The notes under the pieces are model-generated. The model was not told the origin of the DNA and ran no database searches. It was given only the letters and a program-made list of their open reading frames with translations. From assembly GCF_014635725.1 (NCBI RefSeq), contig NZ_BMDJ01000002.1:558001-622000 (forward strand): a stretch of 64,000 nucleotides of DNA, in the 5' to 3' direction. Position 1 is the first letter of the stretch; the number at the start of each line of letters is the position of its first letter. The position numbers and the translations under genes are program-made. Source of the stretch: Pedobacter mendelii (GTDB lineage: Bacteria > Bacteroidota > Bacteroidia > Sphingobacteriales > Sphingobacteriaceae). This document shows, piece after piece, positions 44,901-52,956 of this stretch.

Positions 44901-45202
44901 TTGGCATAGTCCGCTGCCATAGACACATCAATTTTTGTACGCCCGCCTACGCTAATTTCCTGTTGTTTGTACCCTATGTAAGAGAAGACCAGAACTGCGG
45001 TAGATTTGAGATCATTAATAGTGTAGGCTCCGTTGCTATTTGTAGCGAGACGTAAGTTTGTTCCCTTCACATTAATGTTTACGGCGGGAATCGTTTCCCC
45101 ACTCTTCTCATCAGTGATTACGCCTTTAACGGTGATCCCTTGAGCAAAGATACTTGCCGAAGTTAGCATCATGAAAAACGTCCAGAGTAGCTTTTTTTTC
45201 AT
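41993..45202 (-). CDS. SusC/RagA-family TonB-linked outer-membrane protein
   Basis: Outer-membrane transporter of 1069 aa. It has a signal peptide (to ASIFAQ), a CarbopepD_reg beta-sandwich (about residues 25-100), the TonB-box/SusC region IVVVGFGTKKK, a plug domain with the SusC signature DAASAAIYGARA, and a long barrel ending in aromatic YAFGVNLDF. There is no STN domain, so it is not expected to signal through an anti-sigma factor, in contrast to the second SusC at 57488. First gene of the four-gene operon; codon third positions are richer in G+C than in neighbouring genes. Confidence 0.96.
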   Translation of the reverse strand: MKKKLLWTFFMMLTSASIFAQGITVKGVITDEKSGETIPAVNINVKGTNLRLATNSNGAYTINDLKSTAVLVFSYIGYKQQEISVGGRTKIDVSMAADYANLDEIVVVGFGTKKKINIAGAIDQISGKELESRPVTNALAGLQGLSPGLNITYAGGTPGALPNINIRGYTSINGGSPLIVIDGIPATSADDMMRLTPSDITSFTILRDAASAAIYGARASFGVILITTRQGTAGHNVISYNSFTAWGKPTLLPEPVTDPYIFSRVLETSTDNTPWDYVNYSDEYYRWARERSDNPAIADTRLNPTDPTKWQYMGNNDWYGYFFNNASVSKSHTLTLSGGATVNEKPLTYYLSTDYTKDNGLNKLTPDYWDRYGLRSRVGFSPVSWLKVDNNTNIYETKRALPNSNITDLYYLMPTDVAVNPDGTWANSAAGKLAARLVDGGNRTQTMFGFQNITSATALFLNGDLQVNGDASFKRELWKTHSDTKKYKIGYGPNDIREEGGLGSVAESNGYLYNNAFNLYTTYRKTIGDHAISAMIGFNSENYNYSTVNAGRDVLISSSLPYLSLTSGAATASAGYSAYATNSAFFRLNYTYKSRYILEATGRYDGSSRFPVQKRWGFFPSGSVAWIASQEEFFKPLAPVLSTFKLRASYGELGNQNVGDFAYIQSLATGGSGYLIGGAGQNQVITGAPGLNVDPQTYSWERVSTLNMGTDIGLLNDKLSFTFDYYIRDTKGMLTAGQELPGVLGTAVPRQNAADLRTKGWELSVNYKDNFNLGSSPFNFSTKIFLADSKSKITRFKNDQGLFSSFREGQAIGEIWGLENDGVFRSAAEIAALDESAIIPWGALSIVEGWPKYKDLDGNKKIERGLSIKDPKDLKVIGNTTDRYTVGANLNMDWNGFDLSIFLQGVLKRDFYPHNYLFWGPFQQPYANVYPWNLDYYRGAADSPERRAQHSASYIAAGLADANPNAQYPVLQSWLADANYGSGLDIPQTKYLLNGAYLRIKNVSIGYTFPVKWTKKFSVTRLRIFATGDNLYEFSTIKKFIDPEAVNAGASAMAYPYQRRYAFGVNLDF

Positions 45203-45390
45203 TTCTTTGATATTAGTAATTGGATTAGATTGGTCCTGTTTTGACGGGGGCTAAATTGATAATATCATATTAAGACGAAGTTAACAGGAAATTAAAAAAT
45301 TAATTGAACGTACAGTCAATCTATAATAAATTTGCAGATGTGAATTTCTTTTAAGTAGTTTGTTGAAATCAATACAACAAACGCGAACAC

Positions 45391-46014
45391 ATGGGCAGAA
45401 AAAGTCTTAAGGAAACAAGACAACAAGAAATAATTAAGATATTCTATAAGGTTGCAAAAAAAGAAGGTTATGAGAATACCTCAATTGCGAAGATTGCAAA
45501 AGTAATGGATATTAACCCGAGCTTAATTATACATTATTTCCAAACTAAAGAAGATTTAACATACGCATTGATCGACCACATTTTAGACAGATATTTACTG
45601 ATTTACACGATTAAGCATAAGGATCAAGCTACATTGGAAGACTTGCAGAACACGGTAGAAATGTTATTTTCAAAGAAGTGGAACCTGCTATTTGACGATG
45701 GTTTATTTTATACGTTTTATGCTCTGGCCTTCCGTGAGAAAAAAATCAAGACCAAGTACAAGGTGATTCTTGACTCCTTACGTTTCGGACTAGCTAAGAT
45801 GATTGAACAGTGTAATGCCAGAGCATTAACAGCAATTCCAGATCCTCAGACCATGGCAGATTTCATTTTCGTCTTGGTAGATGGTGCTTATTTTTACCTC
45901 TCGTTAGAAAACGATGACAAGGCTTATGCCGAGCGGCTGGACTACTACAAAAAAAAGGCTTATGAAACTTTAGGAATTCCGCAACTAGCTCTTGTTAGTT
46001 CTGCTACTCCGTAG
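45391..46014 (+). CDS. TetR/AcrR-family regulator
   Basis: A 207-aa repressor-type regulator. An N-terminal helix-turn-helix (EGYENTSIAKIAKVMDIN, then SLIIHYFQTKEDLTYALI) is followed by an all-helical ligand-binding domain. It is divergent from susC with 188 nt between, so it probably controls that operon and itself; the region between contains the 9-nt word ATTAATTGA among AT-rich sequence but no operator I can define. TetR control of a SusC/D operon is less usual than ECF or hybrid two-component control. Its 3' end overlaps the next, convergent gene by 30 nt. Confidence 0.9.
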   Translation: MGRKSLKETRQQEIIKIFYKVAKKEGYENTSIAKIAKVMDINPSLIIHYFQTKEDLTYALIDHILDRYLLIYTIKHKDQATLEDLQNTVEMLFSKKWNLLFDDGLFYTFYALAFREKKIKTKYKVILDSLRFGLAKMIEQCNARALTAIPDPQTMADFIFVLVDGAYFYLSLENDDKAYAERLDYYKKKAYETLGIPQLALVSSATP

Positions 46015-46245
46015 ATGCTTACCGAGTGCAAAAACACCAATAAACATCCATAGAAGATTAGCCGCTGCATTGGGCAAATCGCTCGTATCCAGGGCTGTAA
46101 CCGTAAGACACAAGCCACCCATAATATTAAGTAGCTGAAAAATCCAGGACTCTGCGCGAATCACCTTCATACTTAATAAAAAATAGCCCAGAGTGCATAA
46201 AACTACCCCTATCCAGCCGATAATTAACAATAAAACTTTTGGCAT
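45985..46245 (-). CDS. Small three-helix membrane protein (CBU_0592-like)
   Basis: An 86-aa membrane protein with three hydrophobic helices (about residues 4-25, 33-53, 58-77). The pattern GWIGVVLCTLGYFLLS and WIFQLLNIMGGLCL resembles the CBU_0592 group of small proteins of unknown function. It is convergent with and overlaps the tetR 3' end. Function not recognised; it lies inside the tRNA-flanked region. Confidence 0.75.
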   Translation of the reverse strand: MPKVLLLIIGWIGVVLCTLGYFLLSMKVIRAESWIFQLLNIMGGLCLTVTALDTSDLPNAAANLLWMFIGVFALGKHLRSSRTNKS

Positions 46246-46574
46246 ATCAGTATTTTTTAAAATACTAAATTATATAATCCAGGTTAAGCTATTGTTAAGT
46301 CTGCAAAGTATTAGGTAATGAACAGATTTGTTCCGGATAAGGATTACAATTATAAATTCCGAAGTTATGGAGAAATTATGCCCTTTTTTCCTATCTGTAT
46401 ATTTAATGTTCTTGATTTATTGGAAATAATAATGAACATTAATTTACTTGGATTGGTATGTAAATCTGTATTATTAAAAAATATAATAGAAAGAAATTAT
46501 TTTTTCACCTAACTTTTCCTGTTGAGGCGTTTTTGTATTCCAAATTTATTCTGTAATGAACTAAGCGTTAGAGC
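46246..46574. other. Gene-free AT-rich spacer
   Basis: An open frame of 64 codons (46318-46512) exists but has low-complexity Ile/Asn/Leu composition and no good ribosome-binding context. I see no other feature before the tRNA terminator. Confidence 0.5.
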
Positions 46575-46612
46575 AAAAAAAATGGACAAGTTTAGAATTA
46601 TCTAACTTGTCC
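46575..46612 (-). terminator. Terminator of tRNA-Phe (copy 2)
   Basis: GGACAAGTTAGA and TCTAAACTTGTCC on the minus strand form a long stem followed by ATTTTTTTT. Its sequence is unrelated to the terminator of copy 1. Confidence 0.9.
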
Positions 46613-46619
46613 ACTAAAG

Positions 46620-46692
46620 TGGTGCCACCTGGATTCGAACCAGGGACACAAGGATTTTCAGTCCTTTGCTCTACCGACTGAGCTATGGCACC
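46620..46692 (-). tRNA. tRNA-Phe (GAA), copy 2
   Basis: 73 nt, identical to the copy at 37618-37690 including anticodon GAA and discriminator A. The upstream flank TTTGGGATTGCAAATGTA (plus strand, from 46698) is also shared, so promoter and gene were duplicated together, while the downstream sides differ. Confidence 0.98.
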
Positions 46693-46707
46693 CCCTATTT
46701 GGGATTG

Positions 46708-46715
46708 CAAATGTA
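46708..46715 (-). promoter_or_regulatory. -7 element of tRNA-Phe (copy 2)
   Basis: TACATTTG on the minus strand, identical to the element of copy 1. The -33 region here is a T-rich run without clear TTTG. Confidence 0.6.
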
Positions 46716-46922
46716 GCGTTCTTTTTTTAAAACTAAAATTTTTTTTCAAAATAGCATCTGTAAGGCTGATAATCAATTAATTAATTTTACAATCATTTCG
46801 GACAATAATCTACTATAAAATTTAGAATGAATACAAACAATCAATTTTATATTTTTTTTTATGCATGCATAGTAATTTATTCAAAATAAATATCCTAATT
46901 TAGCGGTACAAAGCTATAATAT

Positions 46923-48218
46923 ATGGTAAGCCAAATCTTATTTCTTATACTAACGCTCGCAGCCGTTGCGCTGTTCACCGTTAATTTTCGGAAAATTACA
47001 CGCAACATACGTTTGGGAAAGGATGTAGATCGCAGTGATCAACCTCAAAAAAGGTTTATGACCATGATGCGAGTTGCATTTGGCCAATCTAAAATGGTAG
47101 TTCGCCCAATCCCTGCTTTTCTTCACTTCTTTGTTTATGTGGGTTTTGTAATTATTAATATTGAGGTTTTGGAAATTATGATTGATGGCCTTTTCGGCAC
47201 ACATCGTATTTTTCATGGTTTAGGAGGATTGTATGACTTTTTAATCGGGTCATTCGAAATTCTGGCTTTAACAGTTTGGTTGGCTTGCGTAGCTTTTATG
47301 GTTAGAAGAAACGTTATGAAATTAAAGCGTTTTAGCGGTATTGAAATGACAGCATGGCCAAAATCGGATGCAAATTATATTCTGGTAACGGAAATTTTGT
47401 TGATGACTGCTTTTTTATTAATGAATGCTGCAGACGCAAAACTTCAGACTTTAGGAGCAACGCACTACATCAGCGCAGGTTCATTTCCTGTAAGTCAATA
47501 TTTAATGGACTTGTTACCAAACCATGAAAGCGCCTTAATTATACTGGAACGGAGTTGTTGGTGGTTTCACATTGCAGGTATTCTGGCATTTTTAAACTAC
47601 CTGCCCCACTCCAAACATTTTCATATTTTATTTGCCTTTCCCAACACATATTTTTCCAACCTGGAGCCTATAGGAGAGTTTACAAATATGGCCTCTGTAA
47701 CCAATGAGGTTAAAGCCATGCTTGATCCTTCTTTTATTCCGGCCGAAACCGAACCTGGAAAATTCGGTGCCAAGGATGTTAAGGATTTATCGTGGGTTAA
47801 CCTTATGAATGCCTACACCTGTACAGAATGCGGACGTTGCACTTCGGTTTGCCCGGCAAATATTACTGGAAAATTATTGTCGCCCAGAAAAATAATGATG
47901 GATACCCGCGACCGCATCACTGAAGTTGGTAAAAACATAGATAAACATGGCGCAGAACATCAGGACGGAAAATCTCTCTTAGACGATTACATTACAAGAG
48001 AGGAAATTTGGGCTTGTACCAGTTGCAATGCCTGTGTAGAGGCCTGTCCTGTGAACATCGATCCGTTACAAATTATTATGGAATTACGACGTTATGCAGT
48101 GATGGAAGAATCGCAGGCACCGGCAAGCGTTAATGCCATGATGGGAAATATTGAAAATAACCAGGCACCTTGGAAATACTCCCCTGCCGATAGATTCAAT
48201 TGGGCAGAGGGAAATTGA
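46923..48218 (+). CDS. Membrane Fe-S electron-transfer protein (HdrE/HdrC-like)
   Basis: A 431-aa fusion-like protein: an N-terminal half with five to six membrane helices (residues 1-240, several His residues that could bind haem b) and a C-terminal ferredoxin domain with two [4Fe-4S] motifs, CTECGRCTSVCP (about 299) and CTSCNACVEACP (about 365). It resembles the membrane and HdrC-like subunits of heterodisulfide-reductase-type complexes. Paired with the CCG-domain protein that follows, it probably moves electrons between quinone and an unknown donor or acceptor. The redox partner is not identified in the window. Confidence 0.88.
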   Translation: MVSQILFLILTLAAVALFTVNFRKITRNIRLGKDVDRSDQPQKRFMTMMRVAFGQSKMVVRPIPAFLHFFVYVGFVIINIEVLEIMIDGLFGTHRIFHGLGGLYDFLIGSFEILALTVWLACVAFMVRRNVMKLKRFSGIEMTAWPKSDANYILVTEILLMTAFLLMNAADAKLQTLGATHYISAGSFPVSQYLMDLLPNHESALIILERSCWWFHIAGILAFLNYLPHSKHFHILFAFPNTYFSNLEPIGEFTNMASVTNEVKAMLDPSFIPAETEPGKFGAKDVKDLSWVNLMNAYTCTECGRCTSVCPANITGKLLSPRKIMMDTRDRITEVGKNIDKHGAEHQDGKSLLDDYITREEIWACTSCNACVEACPVNIDPLQIIMELRRYAVMEESQAPASVNAMMGNIENNQAPWKYSPADRFNWAEGN

Positions 48219-48326
48219 CAGTTTATAATTTATTGCTAACAGGTAGCTAATTAAACAGTTAGCCAATTTATACATTTACACCTTTTCAAACAAAAAAATA
48301 TAATTTAAACAATCGAACACGCATCT

Positions 48327-48375
48327 TGGTACCCGATACTAAATACCCGATACTTGATACTAAATACTTGATACT
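48327..48375. repeat. Short degenerate tandem repeat
   Basis: Five occurrences of GATACT within 50 nt (units like CGATACTAAATAC and TGATACTAAATACT) directly before the CCG-protein start. Irregular spacing; probably simple-repeat slippage. Confidence 0.6.
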
Positions 48376-48380
48376 ACAAT

Positions 48381-49169
48381 ATGGAATTTAAAGTGCCAAC
48401 GATGGCCGAATTAATGGCTGCAGGTGAAGAACCAGAAATCTTATTTTGGGTAGGTTGTGCAGGAAGTTACGATGAACGGGCACAAAAAATAACCCGCGAC
48501 ATTTGTAAAATCTTACATCATGTAAGCATGAAATATGCCGTATTGGGTACAGAAGAAAGTTGTACAGGCGATCCGGCAAAAAGAGCTGGTAATGAGTTTC
48601 TTTTCCAGATGCAGGCAATGACAAACATTGAGGTTCTAAATGCTTACAACATCAAGAAAATTGTAACTGGCTGCCCACACTGCTTTAATACCATTAAAAA
48701 TGAATACCCTGGTTTAGGTGGAACTTACGAGGTTATTCATCATACACAATTAATTCAGGATTTAATTAACGAAGGAAAACTCAAAGCTGAAGGCGGAGAA
48801 AGTTTTAAAGGCCGCAAAATAACATATCACGATCCGTGTTATCTCGGGAGAGCAAACGGCATTTACGAAGCACCTAGAAAAGCGCTTGAAGTGCTTGATG
48901 CACAGCTTGTTGAAATGAAACGTTGCAAAAGTAATGGCTTATGTTGTGGTGCAGGTGGTGCACAAATGTTTAAAGAACCCGAAAAAGGAAATAAAGACAT
49001 TAATGTAGAACGCATTGATGAAGCCTTACAAACTAACCCACAGGTAATTGCGGCAGGTTGTCCATTCTGTATGACCATGCTAAGCGATGGCATTAAGTTA
49101 AAAGATAAAGAGCAAGAAGTTAAGGTAATGGACATAGCGGAAATTACCGCTAGAGCTAATGGATTGTAG
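48381..49169 (+). CDS. CCG-domain Fe-S oxidoreductase (HdrB/LutA-like)
   Basis: A 262-aa soluble protein with two cysteine-rich CCG domains: WVGCAGSYDERAQ...GCPHC and DPCYLGRANG...GLCCGAGGAQMF...GCPFC. These domains hold non-cubane or [4Fe-4S] clusters in HdrB, GlpC, LutA and related subunits. The partner is the membrane Fe-S protein 160 nt upstream, and together they match an HdrDE-like minimal complex. Substrate unknown. Confidence 0.9.
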   Translation: MEFKVPTMAELMAAGEEPEILFWVGCAGSYDERAQKITRDICKILHHVSMKYAVLGTEESCTGDPAKRAGNEFLFQMQAMTNIEVLNAYNIKKIVTGCPHCFNTIKNEYPGLGGTYEVIHHTQLIQDLINEGKLKAEGGESFKGRKITYHDPCYLGRANGIYEAPRKALEVLDAQLVEMKRCKSNGLCCGAGGAQMFKEPEKGNKDINVERIDEALQTNPQVIAAGCPFCMTMLSDGIKLKDKEQEVKVMDIAEITARANGL

Positions 49170-49178
49170 AATACAATT

Positions 49179-49643
49179 TTATGGTTTCGTAATTTTTGTT
49201 AGGTTATCCCGAATAAGATTTAAATCTTCAGCCTCAATATTTTTTAATGGAATAACTACACAAGTTCCCATCGAATCTACATCACCTTTTTTATCATTGT
49301 ACGTTTGAACAATAACATCATCATTTTTTGTTCTTAAATATAACTGACCTGATGTGGTTGTTCCGTAATAATCCAAATCCTTAAACTTAGCTAGTTTAAA
49401 AGCAAAATATTCTATTTTACCATTATTAAAATACCGTTTATATCTGCAAAAACCGTTGTTGGTAACATTCAGTTCATACTTCTTCACTACAGTATTTTCC
49501 TGACTAAAATCATAGTGGTCGCTAAAGCTTTTTTGTAAAAATGAAGTATAATCTTCCAACGTATCATTGAGGGAAAAAGCTGTCAAAAACAAACAAAAGG
49601 CAGGAATTAAAAGTAATTTCAAGCAGAATGTAAACTTTTTCAT
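49179..49643 (-). CDS. Secreted protein of unknown function
   Basis: A 154-aa protein with a signal peptide (FCLFLTAFS) and a mostly beta-stranded mature part (NNGFCRYKRYFNNGKIEYFAFKL). No family recognised. Convergent with the CCG-protein gene and only 50 nt from the divergent gene at 49694. Confidence 0.65.
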   Translation of the reverse strand: MKKFTFCLKLLLIPAFCLFLTAFSLNDTLEDYTSFLQKSFSDHYDFSQENTVVKKYELNVTNNGFCRYKRYFNNGKIEYFAFKLAKFKDLDYYGTTTSGQLYLRTKNDDVIVQTYNDKKGDVDSMGTCVVIPLKNIEAEDLNLIRDNLTKITKP

Positions 49644-49693
49644 AGGGAAAGCAGTTTGATGATAACAAGTTAATTAAATTGATAAATTTGTTT

Positions 49694-50173
49694 ATGATTT
49701 TTTCTCCACAATCCAGAGTTTGGATATACCAAAGCAATAGAAAATTCACTTCTGCTGAAGAAGATGTAATTTTAAAAAAACTTGAGGCATTTACCAGCCA
49801 ATGGAAGGCACATGGTAACGAACTAATGGCAAAAGCCGAAATCAGGTATGGATATTTTATTATTCTTACTGTTGATGAAAGTCAGGCAAATGTTACTGGT
49901 TGCTCAATTGACAGTTCGGTACGAATAATTAAGGATATTGAGCAAACTCATAATGTTGACTTATTTGACCGCTTTAACATTGCCTATAAAATTGATGAAG
50001 AAGTTCATGTACAGAGTAAGGAAGACTTTGAAACACTTGTAAATATAAAAAATGTAACCCCTGATACTATTGTTTTTAATAATATGGTTCAAAACCTGCA
50101 AGAATTCGAAACCAAATGGGAAGTACCTTTTAAAAACAGTTGGCACTCTACGGTTTTTGCACATTTATTATAA
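49694..50173 (+). CDS. Conserved Bacteroidota protein of unknown function
   Basis: A soluble 159-aa protein beginning MIFSPQSRVWIYQSNRKF. I recall close relatives being labelled ABC transporter ATPase in Bacteroidota genomes, but no Walker A, Walker B or signature motif is present, so that name should not be carried over. ATG 49694 is preferred over the TTG at 49679. TAAATTTG just upstream resembles a -7 box but is too close to the ATG to be assigned. Confidence 0.75.
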   Translation: MIFSPQSRVWIYQSNRKFTSAEEDVILKKLEAFTSQWKAHGNELMAKAEIRYGYFIILTVDESQANVTGCSIDSSVRIIKDIEQTHNVDLFDRFNIAYKIDEEVHVQSKEDFETLVNIKNVTPDTIVFNNMVQNLQEFETKWEVPFKNSWHSTVFAHLL

Positions 50174-50427
50174 GCCAAACGCTTCGGTTCGCAATTACGT
50201 TTCGCGGGTTAGTCTTTGCGAAACTGATTTTTTATCAGCTTTAGCAAGCTAAACGATAAGTTTTTAAAATCAAATAAATAAAGAATTGTTAACCAAAAAA
50301 AAGCATTAACGATAGGCCACCTTGAAGCCTTTCCTAAAACTTTTAGCGCTAATAGAGCTAATTTTTCGCTATCAATCAAACAATTAGCTAACAAAAAACA
50401 TTATATTGTTTAAATCAAACAAAGTGT

Positions 50428-52848
50428 ATGAAGCGCTGGCTCAAAATCTCCCTAAAAGTCTTATCAGTACTTGTTATTCTTATTATTCTAACCTGGCTTG
50501 CTGGTGCATTTTATATCAATAGAAATAAGAAAGAAATTCTTGCATCGATATTAGAGCAGGCGAATAAAAATCTGAACGGTCAGGTAACTGCGTCTGATAT
50601 GGAACCAACCTTGTTAAGAGGTTTTCCCGGAATTTCTGTATCGTTAAAAAATGTTTCGCTTAAAGATAGCTTAGTCAATATTCATAAACACGAACTACTA
50701 AAAGCAGAGGATATTGATATTTCATTAAACGTTTTTTCATTAATTGCTGGCAATACAAAAATTAACAAAATTACAATTAATAACGCTTCTGTTTATCTTT
50801 TTACCGATAGTAATGGTTATAGTAACACCAATTTATTTAGGAAAAAGAGTAAAAATGTTGAACCTGAAAAAGGTAACTCCGCGGCATTAGAAGTTAAGAA
50901 GATAGATTTTAATAATGTAAATTTTGTTGTAGATAATCAGCAGAAAAACAAACTTTTCGATTTCGCAATTAACGAAGTGAACGGAAAAATTAATTATCCT
51001 GATTCTGGTTGGGTTGGAACGATGAAGTTAAACACATTGGTTAAAAGCTTTTCATTTAACACCAAAAGAGGAAGTTTTTTAAAGGATAAAATCTTAAAAG
51101 GAACTTTATCATTTCATTACAGCAATGAAACCGAAGAAGTTACAATCGAGCCTAAAAGACTTGATATCGGCAAATATCCTTTTACCATCGGAGCCAAAAT
51201 TAATTTGAAAGAAAAGTCGGGAGGTTTTGCGATTAGCATTGCTGTTGATGATATTTTATACAAAGATGTGGCTTTACTACTGGCACCAAATATTTCTAGT
51301 AAATTACTAAAATTCGGAATTGAAAAACCAGTATCAATCCGCGGTAACATTATTGATGATGGAAACCCGATTCACAAAGACCCTTTAATAAAAGTAGGAA
51401 TAAAAGTAAGAGATAACGTTGTAACCATACCAGCCGGAACGCTAACTGCTTGCAATTTTGATGGCTCTTTTACCAATCAAGATACTGTTGGAGGGATGAT
51501 CGGCGATGAAAACTCATCTATAAAATTTGTAAAATTAACAGCTAATTATTTTAATGCGCCTTTAAAAATTGATTTATTTACAGTAAATAACCTGGCTCGT
51601 CCTATTGCTTCAGGATTGGTTACGTCGCAATTCCCATTATCCAATCTTAACAACTCTATTGGTACAAACGATTTCGAATTTAAAAATGGCACGGCCAATT
51701 TAAGTTTATATTGCAAAGCTGATATTGATAATTTCCGTTTCACTAAACCAGTTTTTTCTGGTAAAATTCAAATAGCCGATGCAGATATTTTATACATCCC
51801 ACGCAAATTACATTTGGTTAAAAGTGCTTTGAACATCAATTTCGATCAGAATAATTTATCTATAAAAAATGGTCATTTTCAGTTAGGCAAAAGTGAATTA
51901 AATGTAGATTGTGATATTGCTAATTTTGCTAATTTATATTATACTGATCCGGATAAAATAGTTGTAAACCTTAAAATGTATAGCCCACAGCTTTACCTTA
52001 ATGAGTTTTTACCATTCTTAGGTCCAAGAGCTGCACAGAAAAAAGCTACATCAACTGGCCCAACGAAAACGGCTTCAAAACAGTTAAGCAATGTTTTAGA
52101 AGTATCGAAAATGAATATTCGTTTGGTTGTTGATAAAGCTATTTATGATAAGTTTACCGCGAAAAATTTAGATGCAGATATTGCACTTCGGGGAGAAGGC
52201 ATTTATTTCAATAAGATAAGTGTAGCTCATGCAGGTGGCTTACTCAATCTAAATGGCACGATTATTCAAGAACCAAACTCTAACAATTTCAAACTAAGCT
52301 CAAAGATTAGCCATGTAAGTGTTAAAGATTTCTTTTACTCTTTTGATAATTTTGGACAAAACAGCATTACCAATAAAAACCTGAAAGGTTATTTATCATC
52401 AACGGTAAATATATCAGGCAGAATATCGCAAGCAGGAAAAATCCTTCCAAGATCGATAAATGGGAAGGTTATTTTTAACCTTAAAAACGCTGCTTTAGTT
52501 AATTTCGAACCATTGGAAAAAGTAGGTAAACTTGCTTTTGCAAATCGTAATTTATCAAATATTGAAATCCCGAATCTAGATGGCACATTAACCGTTAGAG
52601 GAGATAAGATAGAAATCAGTCCGATGCAAATTAATTCAAGTGTTTTAAACCTAAATGTTAAAGGAATTTATGGTTTAACAGCTGGAACCAATATCGAAAT
52701 GGATATTCCTTTAAGAAACCCAAAAGGGGATGAAAACCTAGACAGAAAACAAAAACGCGACGCTAGAATGCGAGGTATCGTTTTACACTTAAAAGCTTTT
52801 GAAGAAAAGGGTGAATTAAAAGTTAAATGGAATAGAGATCATGACTAG
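50428..52848 (+). CDS. AsmA-family protein
   Basis: An 806-aa envelope protein with an N-terminal membrane helix (about residues 8-28), then long beta-rich repeats typical of AsmA/TamB-type lipid-transfer proteins (SDMEPTLLRGFPGISVSLKNVSL near the start, AsmA_2-like C-terminal region with INSSVLNLNVKGIYGL). Such proteins bridge inner and outer membranes and are linked to phospholipid transport. It is a single gene; the 254 nt before it hold no recognisable gene. Confidence 0.85.
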   Translation: MKRWLKISLKVLSVLVILIILTWLAGAFYINRNKKEILASILEQANKNLNGQVTASDMEPTLLRGFPGISVSLKNVSLKDSLVNIHKHELLKAEDIDISLNVFSLIAGNTKINKITINNASVYLFTDSNGYSNTNLFRKKSKNVEPEKGNSAALEVKKIDFNNVNFVVDNQQKNKLFDFAINEVNGKINYPDSGWVGTMKLNTLVKSFSFNTKRGSFLKDKILKGTLSFHYSNETEEVTIEPKRLDIGKYPFTIGAKINLKEKSGGFAISIAVDDILYKDVALLLAPNISSKLLKFGIEKPVSIRGNIIDDGNPIHKDPLIKVGIKVRDNVVTIPAGTLTACNFDGSFTNQDTVGGMIGDENSSIKFVKLTANYFNAPLKIDLFTVNNLARPIASGLVTSQFPLSNLNNSIGTNDFEFKNGTANLSLYCKADIDNFRFTKPVFSGKIQIADADILYIPRKLHLVKSALNINFDQNNLSIKNGHFQLGKSELNVDCDIANFANLYYTDPDKIVVNLKMYSPQLYLNEFLPFLGPRAAQKKATSTGPTKTASKQLSNVLEVSKMNIRLVVDKAIYDKFTAKNLDADIALRGEGIYFNKISVAHAGGLLNLNGTIIQEPNSNNFKLSSKISHVSVKDFFYSFDNFGQNSITNKNLKGYLSSTVNISGRISQAGKILPRSINGKVIFNLKNAALVNFEPLEKVGKLAFANRNLSNIEIPNLDGTLTVRGDKIEISPMQINSSVLNLNVKGIYGLTAGTNIEMDIPLRNPKGDENLDRKQKRDARMRGIVLHLKAFEEKGELKVKWNRDHD

Positions 52849-52956
52849 TGATGTAATATGGATGAGGTAAAATGACCTGTGCATTCAATTTTTACAATTA
52901 CAGCTTACCGTCTTACATTGCCATCACCCATGTCCCGTTTTACATCTTCCATCCTT

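Noticed and set aside
46318..46512. 64-codon plus-strand frame before tRNA-Phe copy 2
   Set aside because: Low-complexity AT-driven composition, no conserved motif and no convincing start context.
37618..46692. Integrative element with tRNA attachment sites
   Set aside because: No integrase or recombinase gene is present and the whole tRNA with promoter is duplicated, not only its 3' end, so a classical att-site pair is not supported; kept only as a general island or duplication hypothesis.
48327..48375. CRISPR-like array of GATACT units
   Set aside because: Units are too short and irregular, there are no spacers of constant length and no cas genes.
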